A stretch of 64,000 bases of DNA from the NCBI RefSeq assembly GCF_011397635.1, contig NC_064770.1:19685707-19749706 (forward strand). The letters run 5' to 3'. Within the stretch, counting starts at the first letter, position 1, and each line of letters starts with the position of its first letter. Under the pieces are notes generated by a model. The model saw only the letters and a program-made list of their open reading frames with translations. It searched no databases and had not been told where the DNA came from. Positions 14,215-26,722 of the stretch are shown piece by piece. The position numbers were made by a program, and so were the translations under genes. This DNA comes from Epinephelus fuscoguttatus (taxonomy: Eukaryota; Chordata; Actinopteri; Perciformes; Serranidae).

Positions 14215-15460
14215 GGGCCCTATTTAGATGGTCTAAAGTGGACGGCGGAGGGCGCATAATCCATGTCGCAAGTGTCATTGCTATTGACATGCAGGCGCAG
14301 TTGTCATTTTCACGCCCTGCGCCCTCGTCGTTTAACTAGCAAATGAACTTGCGCTTCTCTGGGTGTGTTGGTCTAAAAATGAGGAGTGGTCAGGCGCAGT
14401 CATGGCGCGTTGCTAGTTAGATGACGTAAAAAGCAAATGCGCCAGTGACCAACAAAAACCTGGTCTAAAGTCAACGGCGCAGTATTTCGCTGTTAAACAA
14501 GTTAGTAATATGCGTCTCTAGGCGGGTGCACAACGCACGTGCACTCTGCTCAGACACACACGGAGCAGCCACACATATGTAAAAGATAACAAATAAAAAT
14601 ATGATTACAATGTGAAACGTTATTATTGTGCACATTAAAATATTTATCAGGAACACGTCTTAATGGTCAGTCATTAATCAGAATGATCTAATCGCAGTAA
14701 TAATGATCATCATAATCCAGGAGGTCCAAACTGCAGTGTCCGAATATACGGAACTGCGAGCAGACCTCCACGGGCTGATGATGCATAGCCTGTAAAATGA
14801 ACTTGTCTTTCCCAATTGAATTGTGGTCATTTTGGCATGTAAATCACAAACTCAAAGATGAAAACTGAAAATCATCTTGTCAGGAGGAGGAGGAGGAGGA
14901 GGAGGAGGAGGAGGAGGAGGATGACCCCAGCTCCGCAGCCAGCGCACAGCCAGACCAGACGGCCCGGGTGCAGCCACGGGACCAGCCCTTCCTGCACCTT
15001 CAGGCGGGGAGGGGGGGTCAGGATGCTGGAGAGGGAGCTGGGCTCTCTAACCTCCTGGGTTAAAATAAAATAAATTGAATAATTTACAATTTGTTGACAG
15101 CGTTCCTCTCGTGCGTGTGTGTTCTCTCTTTCTCTCTCACAGTCTCACTCTGTTTCTTTTCTTTTGACTTTTCTAAGATGACAGATGCTGAATATATTCT
15201 CCCTATCTGATGCTGTGGCTGTTTGTGGTTGGCTGAGAGGGATGTGAACTTATTACTTTGCAGCTGTGTTAATCAAATCAGGTTGGGTTTCCATTACAGG
15301 TGCCAAACGTGCCACTAATTCACAGAGTAAGTCCAACCCTTTTAGACTGTCCGCCATGGCACACAGTCTGAAAACGCGCTGTTGAACTAGCAAGTGACTG
15401 GGACACGCCCATGCACCGCACGCCTGGCGCTTTGCGTTTTAGACCATCTAAATAGGGCCC
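14215..15460. mobile_element. Non-autonomous DNA transposon with GGGCCCTATTTAGATGG ends
   Basis: The left end GGGCCCTATTTAGATGGTCT and the reverse complement of the right end are identical over at least 20 bp (GGGCCCTATTTAGATGGTCT). The arms are rich in GCGC/GGCGCA motifs, as in common teleost hAT-like elements. An AGG microsatellite (14882-14920) lies inside. There is no transposase frame. A target duplication is not obvious. Confidence 0.65.
14882..14920. repeat. (AGG)n microsatellite
   Basis: Thirteen AGG/GGA units, inside the GGGCCC-ended element; the poly-Arg frame across it is an artefact. Confidence 0.95.
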
Positions 15461-15729
15461 AATGACTTTATTATCATCTTGTCTGACAACATTGGGACTT
15501 CATTATCATTGACAGTGTTTAGTTTTTTAAACTTATCAGATCCAAATGATGCCAAATAACCAAAAGAAATAAAAAATGCATACCAAACAAAAGTTCTGTT
15601 TTTAGGAGGACATGGGAGAGTATAGCCACTACCTTCTCTGTAACCTACTTATCTTTGTAGTAGTACATCTACCTCATCAAGTACCACAACACCTTCTCAT
15701 CCCAGGTCATCACATATCACCATTTTTCA

Positions 15730-16089
15730 GTGGACTTTCACATCTACATTTTACATGTCAGGTATCCTCCTGCATCTGCTGCTGATGTTCTAGGATGCAG
15801 CAGCCAAGGCAGGAATGTCAGCAAAAGTACATGGTTAGGCAACAAAAGGATACCTGGTTGGGTTTAGAAAAAAAAACTCATGGTTTGGCTCCACATTGGA
15901 AGCAAACACTGGAATACCGGGTGAAAGTCCAGGGTTGGTTGGACCCATACACCGGCCCTTATATTACGTTGCTACTGGCAGAATTTCAAACTGACGCCAC
16001 CTGGCAGAAAGGCAGCTTTTGCTGTCAGTGTCCGACGCCAAACTTACTGACAAAGTGGCAGTATTTGACAACCTTGAAATGAGAACAGG
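15730..16089. repeat. Dispersed repeat family copy 2
   Basis: It shares with 27.88-28.55 kb the blocks 'ggtgaaagtccag...ggacccat', 'tgctgatgtt' and the end 'ctgacaaagtggcagtatttg...gaaatgagaacagg'. No coding signal; class unknown. Confidence 0.5.
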
Positions 16090-16114
16090 TTTAGTACCAC
16101 TACACCACTGTGCA

Positions 16115-16850
16115 TACTGAACAAGGAAACAAAGAATAAAAGGTCATGGCATCAGTGACAACATTCAAATTTTGCACTGGCACCACCTCCATTGATGTTA
16201 ATGGGGCGGGCACGGCAAACAACACTATAACCCATCATATCTTTGTTATTTTATCACTGACTGAAAAATATTTTCACAAAATAAAAAAACAAACATTATA
16301 TGATGTTGACTGATGTTTTTTTGATTTAATATGCACATTTGCTTTCTTTGTGATTGGCCTCCAAACAGATCAGCAATTATATCCAGATCAGTTTATTTAT
16401 AGCTCTGATCATTATTCTGACTCATGAAGTAAATACCCACCAAACTAGGACTTTATGCTTATGCTTTGTCTGTTTTACATTTATGTAAGTTATCCTATGT
16501 CAGGCTCTATCATTGTCAAGCACAACCATTAAGCTACAACCTTTGCGACCACTCACCAACATTGCAGACCTTGAGACAGAGCCATGATCTGTTTGGAGAC
16601 CAGTAATAAGAAAAATTATCGCACACATTAAGATAAGAAACATCAGTCAGCATCAGGTAATGTGTGTTTTTAATTTCGTGAAAGGATTTTTCAGTCAGAG
16701 GTGAAACAACAAAGATATGATGGGTTATAGGCTATTGTGTCTTGCCGTGCTCACTCCATTAACTTGAATAGAACTGGCACCAAAGTCTGGCTCCAAATTC
16801 GAACACTGTCACTGACGTCATGTCCTTTCCTTGTACTGAACTCCATTATG
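16115..16850. mobile_element. Palindromic DNA transposon (long inverted ends)
   Basis: Arms of about 150-170 bp are inverted copies: left 'ataacccatcatatctttgtt' with 'ggtcatggcatcagtgac', right (reverse complement) 'ataacccatcatatctttgtt' with 'ggacatgacgtcagtgac'. The arms meet at about 16.44-16.6 kb. No transposase; MITE or foldback type. Confidence 0.6.
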
Positions 16851-17164
16851 GAATTGCTGCTGAACTGCTACTGAGAAAACAGCATCTTTTTAAACTAGCT
16901 TACTCATTTTAACAGCATCAATTGTAGCTTATTTATACTGATTTTAAATCATTGCTGAGCTATGCTATGTTGTTCTTTGTGTGTTTATTGTCATTAATGT
17001 TTTAATACTGGTGCTTTGTTACTTATTGTGTGTTTTAAGAGCACCTTAAGTGCTATTAAAGGTAACAGTAAAAAAATAAAATGTACTTTTATTATTATTT
17101 ATTCTTGCTGAGCATTAAATGAGATCAGCACTAATGTCTGAATGATAAATAAGCTACCAGCAGC

Positions 17165-17925
17165 CAGCTAACTTAGCTTAGCATAAAGACTAAACACAGG
17201 GAAACAGCTGAAAGGTAACAAAATCTGCCTACAGACAGAGCACCTGCAGCAGCAAACCAACACGCCGTCTGCGGTCATTTTCTAAAACCAGCCGCTGACA
17301 GTTTGGCCAGATGAGTTGCACCTGACACCATCAGCCAGCTTAAGGTCCCATTTATACGACAACAATTTCAACTGAAAATGACACGACAGCGGCGTTTTGG
17401 GTACCTGAAAATGCAACGTTTTGAAAACGGGTTCCAGAGTGCAATTTTTTGGAAACGGCACTGTCTCCATTGTCATGTAAACTTGCAATATGCAGTCCCT
17501 CTGAAAACGGAGACTTTTCGCATTGCGGCTCCAGTCACTAGGCATGCGCGAGAAAGTCGACCATCACAACAACAATGGCAGACTCCCGAGCTCTGTTTGT
17601 GCTGCTCACCCTATTGAATGTATCAACGCTTCTCCAGCAAAGTGTAGATTTACTGTAGCAACTCCACCTCGCCGTCCATCCAGACAAACATTCGTGCGGT
17701 TGCCATTTTCTGTTTTCAGTGGATCGTTTCTGTGTAAATATGGCTTAAGTCAAGCTCAAACGGCCAGTTCACACCCTTGCAACTTTTCTCTGCAATGTTC
17801 TAAAACGGTTTCGTCTCGCCACCAATCTTTGGTCCCGACTGGGTTTTAGAGGTGCTGGTGGCTTATAGGTGGAGGTATCTCTCCATGTTTCACTTTGTGC
17901 TAAGCTAAGTTAGCCGGTTGTAGCT
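17165..17925. mobile_element. TIR element with GCTAACTTAGCTTAGCA ends
   Basis: The left arm 'agctaccagcagccagctaa' continuing 'cttagcttagca' matches the reverse complement of the right arm ('agctacaaccggctaactta' continuing 'gcttagca'). It carries a second element at 17345-17742. Non-coding. Confidence 0.55.
17345..17742. mobile_element. hAT-like MITE nested in the 17.2-17.9 kb element
   Basis: Imperfect inverted ends (CCATTTATACGACAACAATT / CATATTTACACAGAAACGAT) are followed by ACTGAAAA in both arms. GCTTAAG stands at both edges (17338-17344, 17743-17749), consistent with a 7-8 bp target duplication. No transposase. Confidence 0.5.
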
Positions 17926-18849
17926 TCATATTTACAGTAGCCTACGTGCATAGAGAACAGTAGTTATCAATCCTCTCATCTAACTCTCAGCACAAAAGCA
18001 AATAATTGTATTTCCCGAAATGTCAGACTACTTCTTGAATAATGAAACATTTATTGACTGAACAGAATTGGTTTTTTGTTTGTGCATCCTCTAACTGCAA
18101 CGTTTATGTAATGTTCCTAAAGGGACTGATAATGTTTGCATTCAGTGACTCCATTAAACTGTTCTATCTAAAAAGAAATTTCTTCTTGTTCCAGAGAGAC
18201 CAAACTTCCCTCCATTTTCATAAATAGGTTATTGGCTGAGTGAACTTTGTCCTGCTCTCTCAAATGTCTGGTGTGCCCTCAGTTGTCATTTCGCAAAACT
18301 GTTGTGCATTTTTACCCTTGGCAAAGCCATTTCATTTTTTATACCGAGCAGAACGAATGCCTTTATCAAGGGGCTTTGCAGCATGAGTAGTTCTTTATTG
18401 CAAATGAGGTTTGAATTTGGTGTGCTCACCACTGAAATGTCAAGTTGAACTAATCAGTGCCTTCCTTCATACCTGTCTGGATCTGAGTTTATGTTTTAAG
18501 CAGAGAATCCATTACGTGAGAATGTGGTCTGTGTTGTACCATGAGGTCAGATGGATGTGCTCAGAAAGGATTAGGCTACTGAAAATGCATGGAATACTGT
18601 CAGCGTTTCCAGAATTGATGGGAAAATCTTACTTTTCCCACTACAGAGCCTAACAGTATATTAACACTCACAGTCTGGGGAATTTCTTGGACCCTTAACC
18701 AACTAATCAATCACCTCGCCCTGCAGTGAATTCGGCGGAGGGTGAGTAAATCCATCCTTGGCCTACAACTGCGCCTAAATCCAAGGGAGGCGTACATGGC
18801 TATATGCTGCTGCAGTAAATCCCTGAACAAAACATTGTGTTTCTTCTTG

Positions 18850-18901
<52 letters not shown>

Positions 18902-19164
18902 CTACAGTTTTAACATGAACCTTGCCCATAAACAGGGTTCAAGGACCGACTGCATGTGTCAATAAACTCTACAGAGCTGAAGCAAAGAGCTTCACAGAAT
19001 TCTCCCTCAAATATAGTATTGATAACCACAATATTCCTTCATTTATAATACATTTTATTTCTTATGTGATATCATGAGCAGTTCATCATGTGTATTGCAT
19101 CTAGAGTGTTGCTTTCGACCTTTTAACGCTTTTGTTCTTTAATTTTCTGACTGATTAGAAAAGC
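17926..19164. other. Intergenic, no gene supported
   Basis: Unremarkable AT-rich sequence apart from the (CA)n tract at 18854-18899. Confidence 0.55.
18854..18899. repeat. (CA)n microsatellite
   Basis: About 23 CA units without interruption. Confidence 0.97.
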
Positions 19165-19790
19165 GATGGGCCGATTATAGGACATTGGGCCCCTGGGCAC
19201 AGGTATGCAAAGGAGCCCACCACCTCTCTGACACAGGAGCAAGACACACAGACTTTGTAGTAGTTTTGTGTCTCTTTGTAGCTGTTTGTAGTTGTTAATT
19301 TTGTATCTCATTGAGGTGATTTTGTGTCTCTTTGGGGTAATTTTGTCTTTTTTGGTTGGTTTGTGTTGCTTTGTAGTCATTTTGTGTCTCCTTGTGGTTG
19401 TTTTGTGTCTCTTTGTAGTCATTTTGTGTCACTTTGTGGTTGTTTTGTGTCTCTTCCTAGTCATTTTGTGTCACTTTGTGGTTGTTTTGAGTAACTTTGT
19501 GGTTGTTTCTAGTCTCTGTAGTCATTTTGTGTCTCTTTGTGGTTGTTTTGAGTCTCTTTGTCATCATTCTGTGTCTCTTTATGGTTGTTTCACCTGTTTG
19601 TAATCATTTTGTGTGTGTGTTTGCATTTCCTTGCATCTCTTTGTTGTCTTTTTGTGTCTCTTTGTGGTCATTTTGAGTCTCTTCCTGGTTGGTACATTTT
19701 AATATGAGTGTTATTTGCAAGTGAAGGCCCTCCTAACACGTTAGCCCCTTGGACCTGTGCCCACCTGACCTGTAATCCATCCATGAGAAA
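19165..19790. repeat. Repeat unit with internal TTTTGTGTCTCTTTGTGGT minisatellite, copy 1
   Basis: An array of about 20-bp units (TTTTGTGTCTCTTTGTGGT, about 20 copies) runs from 19261 to about 19690. It is flanked by 'gggcccctgggcacagg' on the left and 'cttggacctgtgcccacc...taatccatccatg' on the right. The same organisation recurs at 35.11-35.52 kb. Frames across the array are artefacts. Confidence 0.75.
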
Positions 19791-22700
19791 AGCCACAAAT
19801 TCCCAGTAGGAGTCAACACTGCCAGCAGATCAAATTTCTCCAATTATACATTTGTTTTTATCAGTCATGTGCTGTGACAGCTGCTGTTGAGGATGTCCAG
19901 CTTTGAACAGGCCAAGAGATGGCGAGCAGTCTCTGTGACTTTTGGCCTCTTGATTGGTATAGATGAGATATGCAGGAATAAGACTTGACTGATTGGTGAT
20001 GCTCAAACAGTCTCGAGCCCTCTGAGGCTACAGAGTCCCACAAAAAATGCTCAAAACACGGCAGGCATCACTGCCTTTATATTGAGATGCTTTAAATCAG
20101 TTGGAAATAATGAAAAGTTCAGCTAAGGGCCGGATGTACATCGACCCCTTCTGTCCCCTGAGACATTATAAATAACAGCATCTGAGTTAGCCTAGTGGCA
20201 CTTCTACATTTGACTCTAAATAACAATAGCCTTTTGCTTTACAAGTATGTGATCACAGCACCATCTGTATCCTTTTTTTTCTAGAGGCAATCCATATGCT
20301 ATAGAGAGAGAAATGTCTAATCATTAAATCCCAACAACTGAGACATATTCCTCGTTCTTTAAAGCAGACCCTCAGGGCACAAAATGGAAAACACATTAAG
20401 ACTACTCACTTATGCAAAAGTGTAATGTCTCAGACCAGCAAAAGCCATGTAGTATTAACTAGATGACAGTGAACGTCTGTGTGTGTTGTGTGTGGGTGTG
20501 TAGTAGGGTGATATGTATGGAGCATCAGGGGAGCAGTCCCCAGACCATCCAACAGAGGGAGCCAATACAGAGACACACAGCTGTGTTAGATTAATAATGA
20601 CACACATTCCATTATGAAATATTAAAATACAGCTTCTGATGCATTGAAAGACGCACATGCACACAGACAACTCTCTCCCTCTCTCTTTCTCCAGGGTCTC
20701 TGCAGGCTGCTATCACATCACAACACACACATCTGTTGGCAAATGTATGCCAGGTTAATATTTAAAGAGAGATTAGCTGGACTGTAAAAGGTAAACACTG
20801 GATGTATAGTTAAGATGATTATGTTTTCTGCCCAGAGCAGCTTCAATGTGGCTGCAACAACAGTTTAAAAAAATGTTTGTCAAGGTGTTTGTTTACATCA
20901 GAATAACTGGCTTATGCAAATGTCACCAGTGGGACACACTGCTGCAGAGATATGTTCAGACTAAGTAAAAAAAAAAATCCCTGCTACTCCTGATTTACTA
21001 AGCTGTTGGGAAAAATGTTGGGAACCGTCAGCGATGAGATGAAAAAGGTCTAAAAAGGCAAGCTGTCAGTGGGAACAGACAGGTGAGAGTGCAGTAGTAT
21101 GGAGCAGCGTGTCGTGTGTTTGGGTCAGCTGTGGCCTGGCCTCAGAGACAAGCTTGTTTTCAGAGGCTGGTCACGCTCTTTGAGTCTGGCCATTCAACTG
21201 GCATTTGGCAGGATTGTGTTTTCCGTGCCAGACAATGAGATCAGTAAGATGCAGCACAGAAATATTCCTTCATAGTTTTGAATCTGATTAGAAGCTTTTT
21301 GTTATTACGGCTTGGTTTTGTTATGATATAAAGTGATCAGCCAGAAACTGGGTTTAAATTACAGTTTATCTAAGGCAATTACCTGATGTGCAGTAGGCTA
21401 CAAGTAAAGCAATAGAGGGAATAAGACAGATGCTGTGTAGAATATAGTTTTGAAGACAATATATATGTGTCTTTCAACCCAGTCGCCAGAAAAATGTTGT
21501 TTTACATACATTACATTTGTATTGAATTTCAATCTAAAAGTTCACTAAAGGCCATTAAAGGGGCACTTTGCCAGTTTTCAACCAGCTTCGTATCAAAACA
21601 GTGTGGGCAGTATGTGTAAATTGTTTCATATTCAAATGTTTTCAGGAACATTTTTTTGCTTACTTTTGTAGGGGCCCTACACATGCTGCATTTTGTGCTC
21701 CCTCAAATCCATTGTTTTCAGTGAGGACGTGCTGCAGGCACACTCAAACGCCAGAGCGACGCCGTCACAAAGAGCCTATAGAGCCTACAAGTTCAAATTT
21801 TAGAATGCAGCAGCGCGTACTGCATGTCATGTGACACGGCTCAACCTGTCACAGCCAACAGATATCTTCCCTTCTTCCGTAAATATCAGTCTGGAACAGT
21901 CAATCATTTTGGTGCAGGGCTACCCAGAGCTTTACATCTCTTCCACGGATCACAGGCCTACACAAACAGCACCTGGAAGAAGATCAGCTGTGCACTCAGG
22001 ATTTTGGGTAAATAGGCTATGATACAGTGCTTGTTAAGGTTGCTTAGCAACCTTGGACATAACCTACCACTGCACTCTTGAAAGCTGACTCAAAAAATTG
22101 TAGATCATTTCTTGCCAGCCAGCGGCAAGGCTTCAAAAGAATGCGTTTGCATTGCATCACTGACCAGTGGGAGTGTTTATTGGTCTGGTACGACGCAGTG
22201 CATTCTGGTAGTTGTAGGTTTTCCCCCTCTTGAGCAAAAGCGGCGTATTGTCTGTTTTCTCTGGTTGTGTAGTACCAATTTTAAAGGCTGCATAGACATC
22301 CTAGTTTTATTAAAAGGCCATCTTTCCAGCAGTGAAATACGTCTTTCATTTTTCAGTTCTTACAGCTCAAGCTCTGACTTCTTCTTGTTTCATATATATT
22401 AACCTCTTTCACTTTTTAACAGTCTTGCTGGGTCAGAGGATAAACTGAATAGGAGAAAATAACAAATTAATTAACTGTGATCATGTCTAATATTAAAAAC
22501 AAAGAGAGTCCATACTGAGAATACTTGAGCGACTATGATGGCACGAGCTAATTGACAGCTGGAGCAACATGTACTAGAACAACACGCATTCCCAAACTAG
22601 GTAACATGCAAACAACCAGCCTGTGCATGTTTCCATTCAAGCCTTAACATGTGATGCTCTGAGTGTTCTTATGCCAGATCTCCATCAGCAGTAATGGCAG

Positions 22701-23253
22701 GGTGCTCAGAGTGGAGCTGATGGATGTACAGTCATGCTGAAAGTATATCAGCTCTGTTCTCACCTTGCTACCTCTGACAGCCAGCTGGCCAGAGCATAAT
22801 CCCCCCTCGCGGGAGACCAGGGTGGGCGGCACTTCTTATCGGACATCAGCTCTCCTTCCACAGGGGCAAAATTAAACTAGTGAACCCTCTCTGAATGTCC
22901 ATGGCACCCACGAGAGCTTTTATAAATGATAGAGGAGCTTAGATGGGTTATTATTATTTGATAGCATCCCTTAGATTTGCACTCACTCATCATGTAGATG
23001 TGCATATGTGCATTACTATGCTTGTATACTTTAGTTTAACCCCATATTTGTCATTTATTTGCAACATATAATTTGTTTATAAGGCATTACAATGTAGTTA
23101 TAAGCAGACATGAGGACATTTAGTAATTTTATCAGTTATAACTTTTCCTAGGAAGGAAGGAAGGAAGGAAGGAAGGAAGGAAGGAATGTTGTCACATCGA
23201 TGTGCCCTTAAAATGACCTACAGTCATCTTACTACTGCTTCTTATGTGTAAGC
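19791..23253. other. Intergenic, no gene supported
   Basis: No coding signal. A segment from about 21557 (TTAA followed by AGGGGCACTTTGCC) looks like one end of a TTAA-inserting DNA transposon, but I cannot find the matching other end. It includes the GGAA tract at 23151-23185. Confidence 0.5.
23151..23185. repeat. (GGAA)n microsatellite
   Basis: Almost nine GGAA/GAAG units. Confidence 0.95.
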
Positions 23254-23884
23254 CAGAGGTGGGAGTACATCACACAAGTACAAGTCACAAGTATGTCTTA
23301 GGTTTCAACCTTTCAAACAAGTCCCAAGTTACAGTGGTGAGAATCAAGCCAGTAAAACTGAGTCCCTGCCATAAGTCAAACAAGATCGGGCATTGCTCAC
23401 ATCAAACAAGTCACAAGTCAAGTCATATGTAATTCTAATGATCTTGTCAAATGTTAGTATTCATATACCTTTCTCTGTGGGTTTTGTAGTGATTGATGAA
23501 GTTGGGTGTTGTGGTGATCATGTCTCCTCTCATTAACATCACTGTCTATGTCATCCTTGAATCCAGATTTTGTTATTTTTGGACGAGCCCCCAAGCATGA
23601 AGCTGCCTTGTGCAATGGTCTCTGCTGCTCTGCCATGTCTGGAGCAGGTTGCCAAGTTAGTACACATCACAGTAGAAATTACCCAATCGTGGTGCGAAAA
23701 TAAAACATCTCAATATCTTGGAAAAAGCAAATATTTTATTAAAAAAAGTCCCTTTGGGTCATCTGCCTCAAGTCTAAGTCCGTCTCTGGTCATGAATACC
23801 AAGTCAAAGCTGAGTCTTTTATCAGTGTTGGTCAAGCAAGTCTCAGACTCAAGTCAACTTAGTGACTGGAGTTCTCCACCTTTG
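23254..23884. mobile_element. hAT MITE with perfect 8-bp target-site duplication
   Basis: The ends CAGAGGTGGGAGTAC and (reverse complement) CAAAGGTGGAGAACTCC are hAT-type inverted repeats. GTGTAAGC occurs immediately outside both ends (23246-23253 and 23885-23892), a perfect 8-bp duplication. The interior is rich in AAGTCACAAGTCA motifs and has no transposase. Confidence 0.85.
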
Positions 23885-24366
23885 GTGTAAGCTAGTTATG
23901 ATCAAACGGCAACCTCTGGGGCCCAAAAAAGAAAGCCAATGCCGAAGTGCCAAAAACTGCAGTTCTTCTAATGGCCACTTGGCTGCCTCTAGAACCAGCT
24001 AATGCCAAGAGACATGCTAGCATGTCCAAGTTTACAGCAGAAATGAACATCTTTCCAGTCTGGTACAAAAATGGTTTTGGTCTCTAAAGCTAATTTTCAT
24101 GTTTTTTGACCAGTGTAATATAATTCACCACTTACATTTTTCTAAGGCCTAAAGTTATGCATAATTAAGGGCCTCTTGTCCAAATTTGGTCAATTCTGGC
24201 TGCAAAAAAAGAAGATGGCGATGCCAGAAATGCTAAACTCAAGGCCACAAGCTAATAGGTGATGTCACAGTAGCTATTATTTTATACTGTCTATGGTTAT
24301 TAGATGTTTATATACTGGTAAGAAATGCTACACAGTGGTGTTAAAAAGCAGTGCCACATCCTTTAA

Positions 24367-26718
24367 AGGTATAGTTCAGGTTTTTGGACATGAAGTTGTG
24401 TGAAATGCCGACCATCTGTAGCTCTGATGTGATGGTGTCACTACTGTCAACGAGCCTCCTGCTCTGAGAAATGGCCCATAGCATACCGGAGAAAAAGTAG
24501 TTCTTAAGATATAAGGGGGACACGTAACCAAAAGGTTTTAAGCTACAAAAAAGTATGCATGCATTTTGTTAGACTATTTCAATAATTGTAAAACATCCCT
24601 CGCATTACATCAGACCTTGCTATCAATTGGGACTATTTTCTGGCCAGTATCACTCCGCCGTGCAGGCCAGTAAGACAGCACGTGAAGAGGCAAAAATCGG
24701 TGCCTGAAATTGGGCCTGGAGGCTCCCGACCTTGTCTTCAACGTTGCTTCTCAGTTGTCCTCTGATGATGATCTAGTACCTTGGATTCAGCTAATTAATA
24801 CTCAAAGAAACACTGGAAACAGGCAGAGTCCGATGCAATCGAGTTTAACGTGTTCACAAGCTTCAACAACTCATGAGTCAAGCCCCGGAGCTGGACTGAA
24901 AACTCGCTCTCAGTGCGTCTGCTTTTATGCTGGTGGAGACTGGGTAGAGTCTCCACCTCCTTCTGCTAATCCATCCCACTCCAATCCAAATCTATTGGTG
25001 GCAACCTTTTTGTTTTTGTCCAATCATGAACAGGCCCGTTTTTAATGGTGTATCACTTTCATTTTGAGCCTGGAATTTCCCAAATCTTCCACCCTTAGCT
25101 TTGGATTTGCTTTCACTTTATTTTTAAAAAACATGTGAATCTTAGGGACTTTCTTTATGCAGCGCCTTGTGCTCTTATGCAATATAAACCTTTAAATGTG
25201 CATCAGGTAATACAAGCATTTGAATGTGTGTGTGTGTTATCATTATACAGAACATGATAGGTTACTTGTGCTCTTTAGTGTGGATACAATGTCAGCTCAT
25301 AACTCTGTATTGTGAACACTTTGACATGTATGACAGTGCTTTAACACATATAGATGCGTTTCAATCAGTTTTATAAGAACTTATACATAAAACGTGGATA
25401 TATGATAGTTATGTGACTTTAGCAACGGCTAACGAAAACTTCATCGGCTGTTTCCAACAGAGAACCAGTAGGCTATTATTAGTTAGGAAAAAGATGTACT
25501 AGCCCTATATATACCTACTACTACAACGCAAACACCGGCTCAGGCTCACGACACACCCTCGTCAGCTGCTGTAGGTAAACAGAGGAATACCAAAATGGTG
25601 CGAACTTGTGATTTCCCCAGCTGTGGGAATAAAAAACATCGCTGGCTCCCAACTCCATCAGTTTCCTGTTACAGATGTAACCCGGAGGCAACTTTGGCTA
25701 ACCCACCACCAGAACAAAGCAGAGACTGGTCGTAATCACATATGAATTCACGTTTCTATGTGATTGATTACTCATGTCACGGATTTAGCAGTTAGCCTAA
25801 TATAATAAACTAAATGCCGACAGTAAAATGAGGCCGTGTATAATGTACTCTCCACAACATAACAGGCTATTAGTTCAATCAAACATTTTGTTTTACAGAC
25901 AATCAGCTACAGACATCGTTATATAGACTGGTATTAGGTAATATATCTCTCTTTGGGCCCAGCAGTGCGGAAATTGAGTTTTCTCTGTCCATCGGGATCT
26001 GTGGGCAGCTGAAGTGAGCTTGACATACGCGCAGTTGCTTCACCCTCGCCGGCTTGGTAGCGAGGTTCATCCCAATTGACACAAGCCAAAGTTGCCTACG
26101 GGTTACATCTGTAACAGGAAACCGATGGAGTTGGGAGCCAGCGATATTTTTATTCCCACAGCTGTTCACACCATTTTGGTATTCCTCTGTTTACCTACAG
26201 CAGCTGACGAGGGTGTGTCGTGAGTCTGAGCCGGTGTTTGCGCTGTTTTAGTAGGTATATATAGGGCTAGTACATCTTTTTCCTCACTAATAATAGCCTA
26301 CTGGTTCTCTGTTGGAAACAGCCGATGAAGTTATCGTTAGCCGTTGCTATCCTGCACACATCTGCACAGCGTGGTGATGAACTGTCTAATTGATTTCTGT
26401 TGCCATGCTGTCTTGTGGGCCTGCACGGCGGAGTGATACTGGCCAGAAAATAGTCCCAATTGATAGCAAGGTCTGATGTAATGCGGGGATATTTTAAAAT
26501 TATTGAAATAGTCTAACAAAACACATGCATACTTTTTTGTAACTTAAAACCTTTTGGTTACGTGTCCCCCTTATATCTTAAGAGCTAGTTTTTCTCCGGT
26601 AAGCTACGGGCGATTTCTCAGAGCAGGAGGTTCGTTGACAGTAGTGACACCGTCGCATCAGAGCTACAGATGGTCAGCGTTTCACACAACTTCATGTCCA
26701 AAAACCTGAACTATCCCT
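24367..26718. mobile_element. Kolobok-like palindromic transposon with THAP-encoding arms
   Basis: The ends AGGTATAGTTCAGG and (reverse complement) AGGGATAGTTCAGG are flanked by TTAA on both sides (24363-24366, 26719-26722), the Kolobok-type target. The arms are inverted copies over about 300 bp (outer) and about 280 bp (inner); the left arm has an extra segment of about 750 bp at 24.67-25.41 kb. Each arm encodes the start of a THAP zinc-finger transposase. Left, from ATG 25595, it shows C-x4-C but is frameshifted after about 13 codons. Right, on the minus strand near 26169-25990, it shows HRFPVTDVTRRQLW and CQAHF but has an early TGA and a deletion. Both copies are dead. The central non-palindromic loop is about 0.38 kb. 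Confidence 0.75.
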
Positions 26719-26722
26719 TTAA

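Noticed and set aside
14858-15073. Poly-arginine protein
   Set aside because: Translation of the AGG microsatellite inside a transposon.
25903-26169. Host THAP-domain gene
   Set aside because: The THAP segment lies inside a TTAA-flanked palindromic transposon, has a mirrored copy in the other arm, and is disrupted by a stop and a deletion.
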